Below, piece after piece: positions 17,296-26,602 of a stretch of 64,000 nt of DNA. Both the position numbers and the translations under genes were made by a program. Origin of the DNA: Marinoscillum pacificum (GTDB lineage: Bacteria > Bacteroidota > Bacteroidia > Cytophagales > Cyclobacteriaceae). Positions within the stretch are counted from its first letter, which is position 1; every line of letters begins with the position of its first letter. The notes under the pieces were generated by a model, which worked only from the letters and a program-made list of their open reading frames with translations, was not told the origin of the DNA and did not search any database. The stretch is taken from positions 1,488,001-1,552,000 of the forward strand of contig NZ_JAMZMJ010000001.1 of the NCBI RefSeq assembly GCF_024714495.1. The letters are read 5' to 3'.

Positions 17296-18357
17296 TTAAT
17301 ACTTATTATATCCGCCTTTCTTAAAATTCTTCATCATTTTACCAAACTTCTTATCCTTTCGTCGCTTATCAACAGCAGATGTTTCAAAATATGCCTTCTC
17401 ACGCATCATTCGTTGGTAATTGGTGTAAGACGCTTCATCCAAATCTCCGCCTTCTAGTGCCTCCAATACAGCACAACCTAGTTCCGATAAATGTTTACAA
17501 TCCTTAAATCGGCACTGTTCAGCTAGCTCAGAAATTGATTCGAAGGTCATTCCTATTCCTTCAGCAGCGTCAGCAATTCCTACCTCTCTCATTCCTGGAT
17601 TATCAATAAGAATTCCTCCTCCTGGCAAAAAATGCATTTCTCGATGAGTTGTCACATGCTTTCCTCTATTGATACTCTTGCTAATAGCAGAAGTCTTCAT
17701 CACCTCATTTCCTATCAGTTTATTTACCAAAGTGGATTTACCAACTCCTGATGATCCAAGCAAACAAGAGGTTTTCCCTGAACTGATGAGCTTTTGAACT
17801 TTATCAATCCCTATCAAAGTTTCAGCGCTAATGGCTATGACATCAACTTCAGCATGTCGATGTTTCACCGTATTGATCAACTCATCAAGTTGTTGCGCTT
17901 CCAATAGATCAACTTTGCTTAGCAATACAATTGGTCTCACACCACCAGAATGGCAAATAGTGAGATAGCGTTCAATTCGGTTAACACTAAAATCTCGATC
18001 TACTGCCTGTACCAAAAAGGCATAATCGATATTCGCAGCGATGATTTGCTTTTCACCATGCTTACCTACAGACTGCCTTTCCAAGCAGGATTTCCTTGGA
18101 TAAATAGCATGGATCAAAGCTCTATCATCATATAAGGAGATGGCTACCCAATCCCCAACTGAAGGAAAATCAGCTCTACTTTTAGCAGTAAAACGTAGGT
18201 TACCCAGTATCTCAGCTTCATATTCACCTTCAGCAGTTTTTACCTCGTAGCGCTCCTTATGTTCGGCAATTACACGAGCTACCTTAAATGTATCAAGGCT
18301 ATTTTCAATTCTATAATTTTCTAAAAAGGATGTATACCCGATATCTTCTAAAGTCAT
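17296..18357 (-). CDS. rsgA: Ribosome small-subunit-dependent GTPase A
   Basis: Circularly permuted GTPase that helps late 30S maturation. In 353 residues: N-terminal OB-fold about 20-95; then G4 S-K-V-D (147-150), G1 G-S-S-G-V-G-K-S-T (201-209), G2 T-H-R-E (237-240) and G3 D-N-P-G (252-255), in the permuted order expected of the family; a C-terminal zinc site C282, C287, H289, C295; and a basic lysine-rich tail. Family length is normal. The gene stands alone upstream of the TlpA-like operon. Confidence 0.95.
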   Translation of the reverse strand: MTLEDIGYTSFLENYRIENSLDTFKVARVIAEHKERYEVKTAEGEYEAEILGNLRFTAKSRADFPSVGDWVAISLYDDRALIHAIYPRKSCLERQSVGKHGEKQIIAANIDYAFLVQAVDRDFSVNRIERYLTICHSGGVRPIVLLSKVDLLEAQQLDELINTVKHRHAEVDVIAISAETLIGIDKVQKLISSGKTSCLLGSSGVGKSTLVNKLIGNEVMKTSAISKSINRGKHVTTHREMHFLPGGGILIDNPGMREVGIADAAEGIGMTFESISELAEQCRFKDCKHLSELGCAVLEALEGGDLDEASYTNYQRMMREKAYFETSAVDKRRKDKKFGKMMKNFKKGGYNKY

Positions 18358-18646
18358 TTCTGTCTTCTATTTTGGAGTGATTTCACACTCGTAGTATTAA
18401 AAAAATTAGATAATAAATGATCTGGCCAATTCTCAGAGTGAGTGGCTTAGGATCTAATAGAAGTATCGACAGGTGTCAAAGACAGCCTGCCTATTAGTTC
18501 GACTCAGTATGTAGCTTAGAAGTCATAAAGGGTAAAGATAACTCAATCTAAAAACTTTTTTCAATCCTCAATGAACCTCAGTATTTCTCGCGTGTAGTAC
18601 CCTTTGACTTCCGGAAGATCAACTAACTTATAACTAAGGAATTGAT

Positions 18647-20593
18647 ATGAAAATCTTAAAAATCATTGTGTTATGCATTTTGGCTTCTCCTCTTTGGGCT
18701 GCAAATAGGCCGGAAGATATTCCATCCAAGCTCACTGAGGTGAAAGCCAGAAACTGGTACCAGGAAAAATATAGATCATGGAAAACATACCTGGAAGAAA
18801 ATAAACTTGACAAAAAAGGTTGGATGGAATGCTTTAAAGCAGCGCAGTATAGCGGCATCCCATCCTCTGAGTTAAAGTCACTCTCCGAAGAAATCAATGA
18901 GCTATTTCCTAATTCTGGAGAAGCACATTGGACCACAGCGAAAACACTTGGCTACACTTCAGAAGGTATCTTACTATTAGATAAAGCAGTAGCTAACCTC
19001 AAATCCACTGATATTCTGGCAGACAAAATTGTGCTGGCAGAAGTAAAAGGAATGGATAGAGCCTATTACTCCCATCAGCTATTCGAAACCAATATGATGT
19101 ATCCAAGTCTACTCAACTACGCCTACAATGTCTTGATGTCGGTTGGAGAAAATGGAGTACTACTAACTGAAGGTGAGCACACCACCATTCCTATCTGGGT
19201 GCTCCAGGATGAGCTTGGTGTTCGTAAAGATGTGAAGATCCTAAACCTCGAGCTACTAGGTCTGGAAGACTATCAGCAACGCATTCTAAAAGCTTATGAC
19301 ATAGAAACAGTAAATGGCCAGTTGGATAATCTCACGGAAAACAACCCAGATCAAAACTTCTATTATGCGCTTACCTTACCGAAACAAACTTTCGAGCGAT
19401 ACAATGATCAATTGTATGTAGTAGGACTGGCGTCTTTGTTGAGTGAAACTGAAATCAACAATTATCAAAGCCTGAAGACCAATATTGAAGACCGCTTCCT
19501 GATGGATTACCTAACAGTAGATTTCAATGGCGAACCTAAAACTGCTACAGGTAGAACGCTGGAAACCAACTACATCGTACCGTTCTATCTACTGAAACAG
19601 TATTATGACCAGCAAGGCGATGCTGCCAAATCCAAATTTCTGGAGGAGCAAATTAAGTCCATCGCTGATCGTTCACAGATTGGTGGCCGGGTCAACATGT
19701 TGCTCTCAAGTAAGACCGGACCTAAAAACTTCAAGATTGTTGAATTGGATATAAAAATCCTGGACAAACGATATGTGAAAGTGAAGGACAACATTTATGC
19801 ATCAGACACTGAACTGAGCAACAAGGATTACCAGTTTTTCTTAAATTATCTAGAAAATCAACATTACGATGATTTATATGAAATCGCCAAATTTGATTTC
19901 TCCAAGCTAGATGAAGTGAATCGAGCTTTCGCTAAGACCTACCATTACAATTATGACAAAGTAAAAGTGATGAACTATTCTGACTACCCAACCATGGATA
20001 TCACTTTTGAAGCTGCTAAGCTTTACTGTGAGTGGTTAACAGCACAGTACAATGCTCAGGAAAGTAGAAAATACAAAAAGGTGAAGTTCCGTCTTCCAAC
20101 GCAAAAAGAATGGACTATGGCCGCACTTGGTTATGTCAATTTCCAATCATGGAATTTCGAAGACAACATCGTAAGAGCCAGACCATATGGGAATGATAAA
20201 CCACGTTATTTTGAAGAATACAGAATTGGAGACTATGACAGTGTAAGCTATCCTTGGTATCATAGCGACTGGTTCAAGGCAAGAAACAGTATTGTCAATG
20301 ATCATGGTTGCTATTTAGCCAATGTAAAAACACCAGAAGGCTATAAATGCACCAATGGAATTGAAGGAGATGGCTTTCAATTGATGTCACCTGTTGGCAC
20401 ATACTTTTCTAATGACATGGGGCTATTTGACGTGATAGGGAATGTAGCGGAAATGATCAATGAGCCGGGAAAAGCAATGGGTGGAAGCTGGAATCATTTG
20501 CCAGAAGAATCAACCATCAATAGTATCAATCTTTACGATAAACGCTCTCACACGGTTGGTTTCCGAGTGTTCATGGAGGTAATTGAAGAATAA
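18647..20593 (+). CDS. Exported SUMF1/FGE-fold protein lacking catalytic cysteines
   Basis: 648 residues. Signal peptide 1-18 (ends P-L-W-A). An N-terminal helical region; about 160-205 contains V-L-L-T-E-G-E-H-T-T-I-P-I-W-V-L-Q followed by G-V-R-K-D-V, similar to a segment of DUF2723 membrane proteins. The C-terminal FGE-sulfatase (SUMF1) fold is about 383-645, with R-L-P-T-Q-K-E-W (482-489), G-N-V-A-E-M (598-603), G-G-S-W (612-615) and G-F-R-V (638-641). Formylglycine-generating enzymes need a cysteine pair after G-G-S-W; none is present, so this is more like the structural GldJ/GldK proteins. The stop codon is immediately followed by the ATG of a sigma factor gene, suggesting a sensory or regulated-target role. 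Confidence 0.8.
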   Translation: MKILKIIVLCILASPLWAANRPEDIPSKLTEVKARNWYQEKYRSWKTYLEENKLDKKGWMECFKAAQYSGIPSSELKSLSEEINELFPNSGEAHWTTAKTLGYTSEGILLLDKAVANLKSTDILADKIVLAEVKGMDRAYYSHQLFETNMMYPSLLNYAYNVLMSVGENGVLLTEGEHTTIPIWVLQDELGVRKDVKILNLELLGLEDYQQRILKAYDIETVNGQLDNLTENNPDQNFYYALTLPKQTFERYNDQLYVVGLASLLSETEINNYQSLKTNIEDRFLMDYLTVDFNGEPKTATGRTLETNYIVPFYLLKQYYDQQGDAAKSKFLEEQIKSIADRSQIGGRVNMLLSSKTGPKNFKIVELDIKILDKRYVKVKDNIYASDTELSNKDYQFFLNYLENQHYDDLYEIAKFDFSKLDEVNRAFAKTYHYNYDKVKVMNYSDYPTMDITFEAAKLYCEWLTAQYNAQESRKYKKVKFRLPTQKEWTMAALGYVNFQSWNFEDNIVRARPYGNDKPRYFEEYRIGDYDSVSYPWYHSDWFKARNSIVNDHGCYLANVKTPEGYKCTNGIEGDGFQLMSPVGTYFSNDMGLFDVIGNVAEMINEPGKAMGGSWNHLPEESTINSINLYDKRSHTVGFRVFMEVIEE

Positions 20594-21172
20594 ATGGGGT
20601 TATTCACCGCCTATCATAAAAAAACAGATGAAACACTGATGGTCCTCATCCAGAATGGGGATCATCGGGCGTTTCAGAACCTGTATGATCGCTATGCTAC
20701 ACGCCTCAATGGATTCTTTTTCAAAATGCTCTGGTCTGATGCTGAAATGGCAGAAGACTTTGTACAAGATTTATTTACTAAAGTCATCGATCGACCTGAG
20801 CTCTTCAAAATTGAGTACAAAGTCAAACCATGGCTCTTTCAAATTGCTGCTAATATGTGCAAAAACGCCTATCGAAAAAACAGCTTTGAGCGAGCCTATC
20901 GACAACATTTGGAATCCGAAGGCATTCACCTGGCACATATAGAAACCAAACTAGATCACAGCATTCAATTTGATTTACTATCAAAGGCTATGAATAACCT
21001 GGAGGAAGATAACCGTAGCATATTTCTGTTGAGGTACCAACAAGAAATGACCATTGAAGAGTTGAGTGAGACCTTTGACATCCCTACAGGAACTGTCAAA
21101 TCCAGGCTTTTCAACCTTCGCAAACAATTACTAACAGCTATAGAAGACCAAAAAATTACGAACCATGAATAA
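20594..21172 (+). CDS. ECF-type RNA polymerase sigma factor
   Basis: A 192-residue sigma-70 family protein. Region 2 is about 20-95 (D-H-R-A-F-Q-N-L-Y-D-R-Y, then D-F-V-Q-D-L-F-T-K-V, then K-P-W-L-F-Q-I-A-A-N). Region 4 is about 135-185, with a helix-turn-helix at I-E-E-L-S-E-T-F-D-I-P-T-G-T-V-K-S-R-L. Regions 1 and 3 are absent, as in ECF factors. Its ATG directly abuts the upstream stop (TAAATG), and its 3' end overlaps the next start by eight bases (ATGAATAA). Both neighbours are envelope proteins, so it probably directs a response to an envelope or surface cue. Confidence 0.9.
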   Translation: MGLFTAYHKKTDETLMVLIQNGDHRAFQNLYDRYATRLNGFFFKMLWSDAEMAEDFVQDLFTKVIDRPELFKIEYKVKPWLFQIAANMCKNAYRKNSFERAYRQHLESEGIHLAHIETKLDHSIQFDLLSKAMNNLEEDNRSIFLLRYQQEMTIEELSETFDIPTGTVKSRLFNLRKQLLTAIEDQKITNHE

Positions 21173-21713
21173 TGATCAATTGCTTAAAATAGATCACCTC
21201 ATTCAGACCAAACATTATGAGGAGCTCAGTCAGGAAGATAAACTTCTGGTAGATGAACACCTTGGTGGCAAAAAGTCCTTTGAGCAATACCAAATACTCT
21301 TCAAGGAAACACATGCAACACAGGAAAGGCCTGTTTCACGATTAGTAGCCAACAACCTGTCTACACGTTTTAAACAAAAGAATCGACCAGTCTGGTATAG
21401 CCTCTTTAATTATCGTATTCCGGCATATGCTAGTATCACGCTAATCGCTCTCATAATGACAGCTTCCTGGTGGTGGACCACTAGTCATCCAAATATGATC
21501 GAAGTAACCAAAGAAGTATATTTACCGGGCAAAACAGACACTCTACTGGTACAACTGCCTCCTGATACTATCGTGATTGAAAAAGTCATTCAGAAAACAA
21601 TACCAGTTTACATTACCAGTAATGTCCCATCTGAAAAAACCCAAGAATCAACAGAAGGAAGTTCACTGGCTGAGCAGCAAGATTTAACCGAGTTTTTAGT
21701 GAGCGGAAGATGA
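21165..21713 (+). CDS. Probable anti-sigma factor, single-pass membrane protein
   Basis: 182 residues with one membrane helix at about 86-105 (I-T-L-I-A-L-I-M-T-A-S-W-W-W). The N-terminal cytoplasmic part of about 80 residues has an acidic helix pair (E-E-L-S-Q-E-D-K-L-L-V-D-E-H), and the periplasmic tail is about 75 residues. Size, topology and the coupled position after an ECF sigma gene fit an anti-sigma factor, but there is no clear zinc-binding ZAS motif. The call rests mainly on context. Confidence 0.6.
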   Translation: MNNDQLLKIDHLIQTKHYEELSQEDKLLVDEHLGGKKSFEQYQILFKETHATQERPVSRLVANNLSTRFKQKNRPVWYSLFNYRIPAYASITLIALIMTASWWWTTSHPNMIEVTKEVYLPGKTDTLLVQLPPDTIVIEKVIQKTIPVYITSNVPSEKTQESTEGSSLAEQQDLTEFLVSGR

Positions 21714-21718
21714 TAAAA

Positions 21719-22153
21719 TCATCGAAGACTTCCAACGACTGTGACTGTATCTATTTCATCAAAAGCTTCATACACGACACTGTAGTACATGGAATTATCA
21801 TCGGGCATGTAGCTTCCATTGTAAGCACCGGATCGCTGATTTTCACCCCATACATAGTATCTATCAGATGTCTGTTGCGCAATCGAAAAACCAACTAATC
21901 CACCGGAAATGGGCGCAAGTTTAGCTTTGAATGCCGTATGACCTGATTCTTCTGGAGGCGTAATTTCTATTTCATTCAATCCAACACGAGTGATATCAAT
22001 CACCACTTCAATATTCGTATAGGAATTGCTGGAGTAGGTAGCCTCGTATACCCCAACGACTTGTTCTGTATAATCCGTTGGACCTGGATCTTCTGCTGAG
22101 CAAGACATTAGAAATATAACTCCTACCCAAGCTGCGCTTTTTAGTATTTTCAT
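21719..22153 (-). CDS. Small lipoprotein of unknown function
   Basis: 144 residues from the ATG at 22153, which gives a clean lipoprotein signal (M-K-I-L-K then F-L-M-S-C, lipid Cys18). A longer frame from 22204 would add 17 residues in front of the signal and is unlikely. The mature part is beta-rich (V-V-G-V-Y-E-A-T-Y near the start), like small lipocalin-like lipoproteins of Bacteroidetes. Convergent with the anti-sigma gene, with 5 bp between stops. Confidence 0.6.
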   Translation of the reverse strand: MKILKSAAWVGVIFLMSCSAEDPGPTDYTEQVVGVYEATYSSNSYTNIEVVIDITRVGLNEIEITPPEESGHTAFKAKLAPISGGLVGFSIAQQTSDRYYVWGENQRSGAYNGSYMPDDNSMYYSVVYEAFDEIDTVTVVGSLR

Positions 22154-22339
22154 TGTTTTAACTGGTTGTTTGCTTATATGAAATTCGCTACAAACTTCTT
22201 CCAATCAAAGCACTCATAGACAGTCAGATGGTGAATAGGAATTAAACGCTAGTGAATGTAACTGCACGATACTTAAAGCTCTAAGAGCTTAACTTTATAT
22301 CACCAGATGAACAACATATCTCACCTGGAGAATAATTTT

Positions 22340-22366
22340 TTTACAAATACCGTTTTTATTTGTAAA
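22340..22366. promoter_or_regulatory. 27-bp inverted repeat upstream of lipoprotein genes
   Basis: Perfect 10-bp arms TTTACAAATA and TATTTGTAAA with a 7-bp spacer, in the region between two divergently transcribed lipoprotein genes (starts 22153 minus, 22486 plus). There is no T run, so it is not a terminator. It could be a dimeric regulator site. Confidence 0.45.
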
Positions 22367-22485
22367 TAGAGAAGAAATCAAGTACGTTCATACTGATTAA
22401 CTATTTCACTTTCTCAAAATAACTTTAGCCATAAAAGATCAATTATTTCAGATCTGATAAAAGGTCATTTAGATCAAACACAACC

Positions 22486-23709
22486 ATGCAAAAACTAATA
22501 GCACTTCTACTTGCTCTAATCATCATCACATCGTGCAAAGACGATGAGATCGCACCAGCTTTTAATGAAGATGAACTAACTCCATTAGTAACCTTTGAGG
22601 TTGACGGAAAACTTATTGAACTGACATCAAATAATAGTAACACATTTTCTTTTCCTGTTTCATCAGAAAGTGGATCTGTACTACCAGAAACCTATGCGTT
22701 TTTATTTTCGAGCGACTTTTCGGCGAGCCCAAGCTGTCAGAATACCGCCATGGATATTGAATTAACTAAATGGTTTGACATTAATGAGCTAGAGTTCTTA
22801 AACAACTATCCGATTGATCCCGGAGATTACCCAAAGACAAGCAAGTTTCTTGAGGCATTTGAAAGTGGAGACCGAGATTTTCAGAAAGACATTGACATAA
22901 CTTTTGTCTCCGATGAAATCACGATTTCTTATGTAGACGAAGACCTATCATTTTATGCGTCTTACTATGGAAATAATCCCTCATCAAAATTTCATATCAT
23001 AAAAAGTATGGCATTAAATGATGGTACTGCCATTGTAGAAGGAACATTTGATGTGACTCTATACTCCATCGAAGGTGAGTCCATCGATCTCGAGAATGGT
23101 TATTTCCGAGCAATTTTTCAAAGAGCAAATACCATAGAAGAGGAAGAACCAGGGGAAGAAGTTGATGTGACTCTTGAATTTGAATTGAATGCAGCAGATG
23201 AATTAGATGATAACGAATACATTATTTATAATCTCATACTAGATAGCATGTATGATGATAAGGACGTAAGTGTAAATCAAAAATCACGTATCCATTTTCT
23301 AAATAATGTAGAACCTTATGAATCTAACCTTAAAAACGAATTCTCTGATTTCGATAATTCCTTATTTGACAACTATTTATTCGCTGCTAATTCAAATGCA
23401 TACTTGGATGATCTATTGATTGAATCTTTGCTTTCAGAAGAAGAACTCACATATCTTTTCAATAAAACAGATGAATGTGGCAACAAAACTTCCAGAACAA
23501 ATGGTTGGGAGCGCTTTGAAGCTAAACACCCAGATTTAGATGGATATATCGACTTTAGCAGAGTCGGTTTTAATGAAGATAAAACTCAGGGTTTGTTGGA
23601 AATTTCTTACAACTATGGAAGTCTTGGTGCAGAAGGCTATCTGATTTATGTTCGAAAAGACGCCAATGGATGGGAAATTGCCAAGGTTATTTTGGAGTGG
23701 ATTTCTTAA
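22486..23709 (+). CDS. Large lipoprotein of unknown function
   Basis: 407 residues with a lipoprotein signal peptide (I-I-I-T-S-C, lipid Cys17) followed by the acidic linker K-D-D-E-I-A-P-A, common in Bacteroidetes surface lipoproteins. The mature protein is acidic. A region about 30-210 resembles beta-rich DUF-type lipoprotein domains, and a C-terminal half from about 225 has a conserved-looking N-K-T-D-E-C-G-N-K segment. I do not recognise a family. Confidence 0.6.
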   Translation: MQKLIALLLALIIITSCKDDEIAPAFNEDELTPLVTFEVDGKLIELTSNNSNTFSFPVSSESGSVLPETYAFLFSSDFSASPSCQNTAMDIELTKWFDINELEFLNNYPIDPGDYPKTSKFLEAFESGDRDFQKDIDITFVSDEITISYVDEDLSFYASYYGNNPSSKFHIIKSMALNDGTAIVEGTFDVTLYSIEGESIDLENGYFRAIFQRANTIEEEEPGEEVDVTLEFELNAADELDDNEYIIYNLILDSMYDDKDVSVNQKSRIHFLNNVEPYESNLKNEFSDFDNSLFDNYLFAANSNAYLDDLLIESLLSEEELTYLFNKTDECGNKTSRTNGWERFEAKHPDLDGYIDFSRVGFNEDKTQGLLEISYNYGSLGAEGYLIYVRKDANGWEIAKVILEWIS

Positions 23710-23867
23710 GCAAAGCTTTGAAAATAAGTCAAACTCGTGAAAGCGATTAACAAAATAGAGCTCAGCAATTCTATTCATAATTGATCAACATTCAAATTGA
23801 TTTAGTATTTCCTATAATAAACATCACAATTGCCGGTTAATTAAACAGTACTAACTTTTACAGCCTA

Positions 23868-24401
23868 ATGAAAACGTTTAATTTATTCATTCTATTGACA
23901 CTTCTGATTGGAGTTTCGTCTTTCGCACAAACCGATCAAACATATTACTCTAAGACGATAAATGACATTCAATTTGCCGACTACAGAGCATATAAAAACA
24001 CCAACTTTGCCGACTCATTACTGAATCATTATCCAAGTAGATCATCAGTTAACTTTCCTGACTCTTCCGAGGCAAGCAGAGACATCAAAGTAGTCAACAC
24101 CTGGAGAGAATTTAGAGACAACTTCCTTGCATCCGTTAACTTCGACGAATTTGACTTTGAAAAGCGGAAGTGTTCCATTTTTTTCACACTTCATTTTGAT
24201 CAAGAAGGCCAACTGAAACATGTCCTTTTCAATTGGCTAAACGGTTTAGAGTTTCCTGAAATGACTGAGCATTTTGCAACATTCACTTCTGAATATGATT
24301 TTTCTGGTTTTCCACAAGGTGCAGACTGGTCTCAATGTGGAACTATAACACTTAACCGAAACGATCTCAAAAAAGCTCAAACAGAATTAGCTTCTAAATA
24401 A
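23868..24401 (+). CDS. Exported protein of unknown function
   Basis: 177 residues with a standard signal peptide (1-20, ending S-F-A-Q). The mature domain shows W-R-E-F-R-D-N-F and later F-F-T-L-H-F-D-Q-E-G-Q-L-K-H, a TonB-C-like strand pattern seen in many small exported Bacteroidetes proteins. No family assigned. It lies in a loose plus-strand run of exported proteins (22.5-25.4 kb), but intergenic gaps suggest separate transcripts. Confidence 0.55.
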   Translation: MKTFNLFILLTLLIGVSSFAQTDQTYYSKTINDIQFADYRAYKNTNFADSLLNHYPSRSSVNFPDSSEASRDIKVVNTWREFRDNFLASVNFDEFDFEKRKCSIFFTLHFDQEGQLKHVLFNWLNGLEFPEMTEHFATFTSEYDFSGFPQGADWSQCGTITLNRNDLKKAQTELASK

Positions 24402-24456
24402 TTTTAGATCATCTCAAACTGATGAATTCACTATCTTCAGGACAAATTACTTGTTC

Positions 24457-25443
24457 ATGAACAGATTCATCAGTTTACTTTTCTTTATTCTCATTGCTTG
24501 CCAATCTCCTGAGAAAGGCAATCCATCTCTGCAATCTGGAGGCTATTATGCTGACATACAGGGAGGAAAAGTCTGGTTTGGCGTAATGGGTGAAGGTGAC
24601 GCTACTCCCCTACTTTGTCTACACGGAGGTCCTGGAGGTACAAGTAAATCATTTTTGAGTTTAGCAGAATTATCCAGAGAACGTCCCGTGATCTTAATGG
24701 ATCAATTGGGAAGCGGACTATCCAGCTACCATGAAGACTCTACACTTCTTACAGTTGAGAATTTTGTGGAGCAAGTCAAAGCCGTAAAAGAAACATTAAA
24801 CCTGAAGGAATTTTATCTGATGGGACATTCATGGGGTACCGCTTTGGCATTGGAGTACTATTCCAAATATCCTGATGGTGTCAAGGGCATTGTATTCAAC
24901 AGTCCGTATTTCTCCACCGCTACCTGGATTAAAGATACTGACATACTCGTTTCCACCCTTCCAGACAGCATACAGGAAGCCATCTATTTTGCAGAAACTA
25001 ATTATGAATTTGAAAGTCAATCCTACAAGGACGCCATGGACGTATTTTTCAAAAACTTCCTCGTTCGCAAAGATGAAGCGGAATGGCCTACTCTCTCCTA
25101 TCAGTTGATTGACCCAAAATATGATTCTGTAGAAGTGAAGAGTAATTCATACATCTACAACTACATGTGGGGACCTAGTGAATTTAGCCCAACAGGAACG
25201 CTGTTAAATTATGAGAATATTGACGCTCTCAAAGGAATAAAGGTGCCCGTTTTATTCACTACAGGTGAGTATGATGAGGCAAGACCAGAAACTGTTGAAT
25301 TATTTACAAAAATGGTTCCTGATGCCTCCTTCATCGAAATCCCAAATGCTGGCCATGGCTCCACCAGAGACAATCAACCAGCCTATCTAAAAGCCCACAG
25401 AGACTTTACGAACCGAATAGATGCTGAAGATTCCAAAGATTAA
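24457..25443 (+). CDS. Prolyl-iminopeptidase-like alpha/beta hydrolase, lipoprotein
   Basis: About 328 residues. The ATG at 24457 is preferred over a TTG two codons earlier. Lipoprotein signal ending I-A-C. Alpha/beta-hydrolase fold with oxyanion loop H-G-G-P-G-G, nucleophile elbow G-H-S-W-G-T, the segment M-D-Q-L-G-S-G-L-S, a late acid in T-G-E-Y-D, and G-H-G near the end. The H-G-G-P-G loop is the hallmark of S33 proline iminopeptidases, which clip N-terminal proline from peptides. As an envelope lipoprotein it would act in the periplasm. Substrate is inferred. Confidence 0.8.
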   Translation: MNRFISLLFFILIACQSPEKGNPSLQSGGYYADIQGGKVWFGVMGEGDATPLLCLHGGPGGTSKSFLSLAELSRERPVILMDQLGSGLSSYHEDSTLLTVENFVEQVKAVKETLNLKEFYLMGHSWGTALALEYYSKYPDGVKGIVFNSPYFSTATWIKDTDILVSTLPDSIQEAIYFAETNYEFESQSYKDAMDVFFKNFLVRKDEAEWPTLSYQLIDPKYDSVEVKSNSYIYNYMWGPSEFSPTGTLLNYENIDALKGIKVPVLFTTGEYDEARPETVELFTKMVPDASFIEIPNAGHGSTRDNQPAYLKAHRDFTNRIDAEDSKD

Positions 25444-25527
25444 GACGCATTTCACCTCTATCCTTGTCGGATTAAGGTGGTAGTTATTTGATCCTATCTG
25501 GTGAATTTTGAAGGATTCAAATACTTG

Positions 25528-26127
25528 ATGGATATGAGGAAAATAATTGTATTCTCCATGATAAGCCTGGATGGTGTCATGCAAGCACCTGGAGGTCCTG
25601 AAGAGGATAGATCCGGAGATTTTCAATATGGAGGATGGACTGCTCCGCTTGGTGATGACCTATATGGGCAGGTTGTCAAGAAAGAATTGGAACCTGCAGA
25701 ATACCTTCTCGGGAGAAAAACATTCGAAATCTGGGAAGCCTATTGGCCAAGTCATAGCGATTTTTGGCCAGGCATCAACAGTGGGATGAAATATGTTTTA
25801 TCAAATTCAAGAATTGAATCACACTGGCAAAACACCCGGTTCCTCAAGAGTTTAGAAAACATTCAACAACTCAAAAACACCAACGGATCAGATCTTCATG
25901 TTTGGGGAAGTAGTGAATTGGTAAAGCTTTTATTGAAGCACAACCTTGTAGATGAACTAAGGCTCAAGATTCATCCATTACTCCTTGGAAATGGAAAGAA
26001 GCTTTTTGACAATCAGGCTTATCCAGCAACATTCGAGCCAATTGATCAGGTTACCACCTCAAAAGGAGTAATTATTGCAACTTATCGCAAAGCAGGAAAA
26101 GTGAAGACAGGACAATCCGGGGAGTAA
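25528..26127 (+). CDS. RibD C-terminal-domain / DHFR-like reductase
   Basis: About 199 residues. The opening R-K-I-I-V-F-S-M-I-S-L-D-G-V is the usual start of RibD-C/DHFR-fold reductases such as YwjB and YyaP, with later blocks G-R-K-T-F-E-I-W and L-L-K-H-N-L-V-D-E-L. They bind NADPH, but the substrate is unknown. I start at the ATG at 25528 (ATG at 25534 is also possible) rather than the GTG at 25501, which would add a tail not seen in the family. Its stop lies two bases from that of a convergent acetyltransferase gene. Confidence 0.75.
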   Translation: MDMRKIIVFSMISLDGVMQAPGGPEEDRSGDFQYGGWTAPLGDDLYGQVVKKELEPAEYLLGRKTFEIWEAYWPSHSDFWPGINSGMKYVLSNSRIESHWQNTRFLKSLENIQQLKNTNGSDLHVWGSSELVKLLLKHNLVDELRLKIHPLLLGNGKKLFDNQAYPATFEPIDQVTTSKGVIIATYRKAGKVKTGQSGE

Positions 26128-26129
26128 AA

Positions 26130-26582
26130 TTAAAAATGCAACTTCATTCCTTCGTGGGTAGCTACGAAACCAAGGGACTCATAGAACCGAATCGCATCTC
26201 GACGTTGCTTGTCTGAAGTTAATTGCAATACATGAGCTCCCCGTTCTTTTGCTCGGTTAATGGCCCACTCAAACATTTGAGTCCCCAGACCTGTACCACG
26301 CTGATCTTTTCTGATTCTGACAGCTTCAATTTGTGCCCGCACGCCACCTTGATAAGTCAAATACTGAATGAATGACAATTGCATTGTCCCTATCACTTCC
26401 TGCTCCTTTTCAACCACCATCAACTCCTGATGTGGATCACTTATGATTACTTCGAAAGCTTTTAGATACACTTCAGGCAACGGCTGTTGAAAATTCTCAC
26501 GCTTAGCTCCCAAATCATCATCCGCAAGCATGGCAACAATAGCAAATACATCGTCTTTTGTAGCTTTTCTGACCTTCATCAA
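26130..26582 (-). CDS. GNAT-family N-acetyltransferase
   Basis: 150 residues with the acetyl-CoA-binding motif A (R-K-D-Q-R-G-T-G-L-G, about residues 90-99) and the C-terminal F-Y-E-S-L-G-F block typical of GNAT enzymes. The Gln/Glu-rich middle strand I-E-A-V-R-I-R precedes motif A as expected. The acceptor substrate cannot be told. Probably co-transcribed with the small membrane protein upstream (20-bp gap). Confidence 0.85.
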   Translation of the reverse strand: MMKVRKATKDDVFAIVAMLADDDLGAKRENFQQPLPEVYLKAFEVIISDPHQELMVVEKEQEVIGTMQLSFIQYLTYQGGVRAQIEAVRIRKDQRGTGLGTQMFEWAINRAKERGAHVLQLTSDKQRRDAIRFYESLGFVATHEGMKLHF

Positions 26583-26602
26583 TCTCTAATTTTGACTATA
26601 AT

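Noticed and set aside
18358-18646. Possible tRNA or small RNA gene between rsgA and the SUMF1 gene
   Set aside because: Checked both strands by eye for cloverleaf arms, T-loop consensus and terminators; none found. Treated as promoter and leader DNA, with AAGGA about 6 bp before the SUMF1 ATG.
18647-20593. Active formylglycine-generating enzyme (sulfatase activator)
   Set aside because: The SUMF1 fold is present, but no cysteine follows the G-G-S-W block and no sulfatase gene is nearby; formylglycine synthesis needs that cysteine pair.
24451-24456. TTG start two codons before the iminopeptidase ATG
   Set aside because: The ATG at 24457 gives a full lipoprotein signal; nothing supports the TTG.
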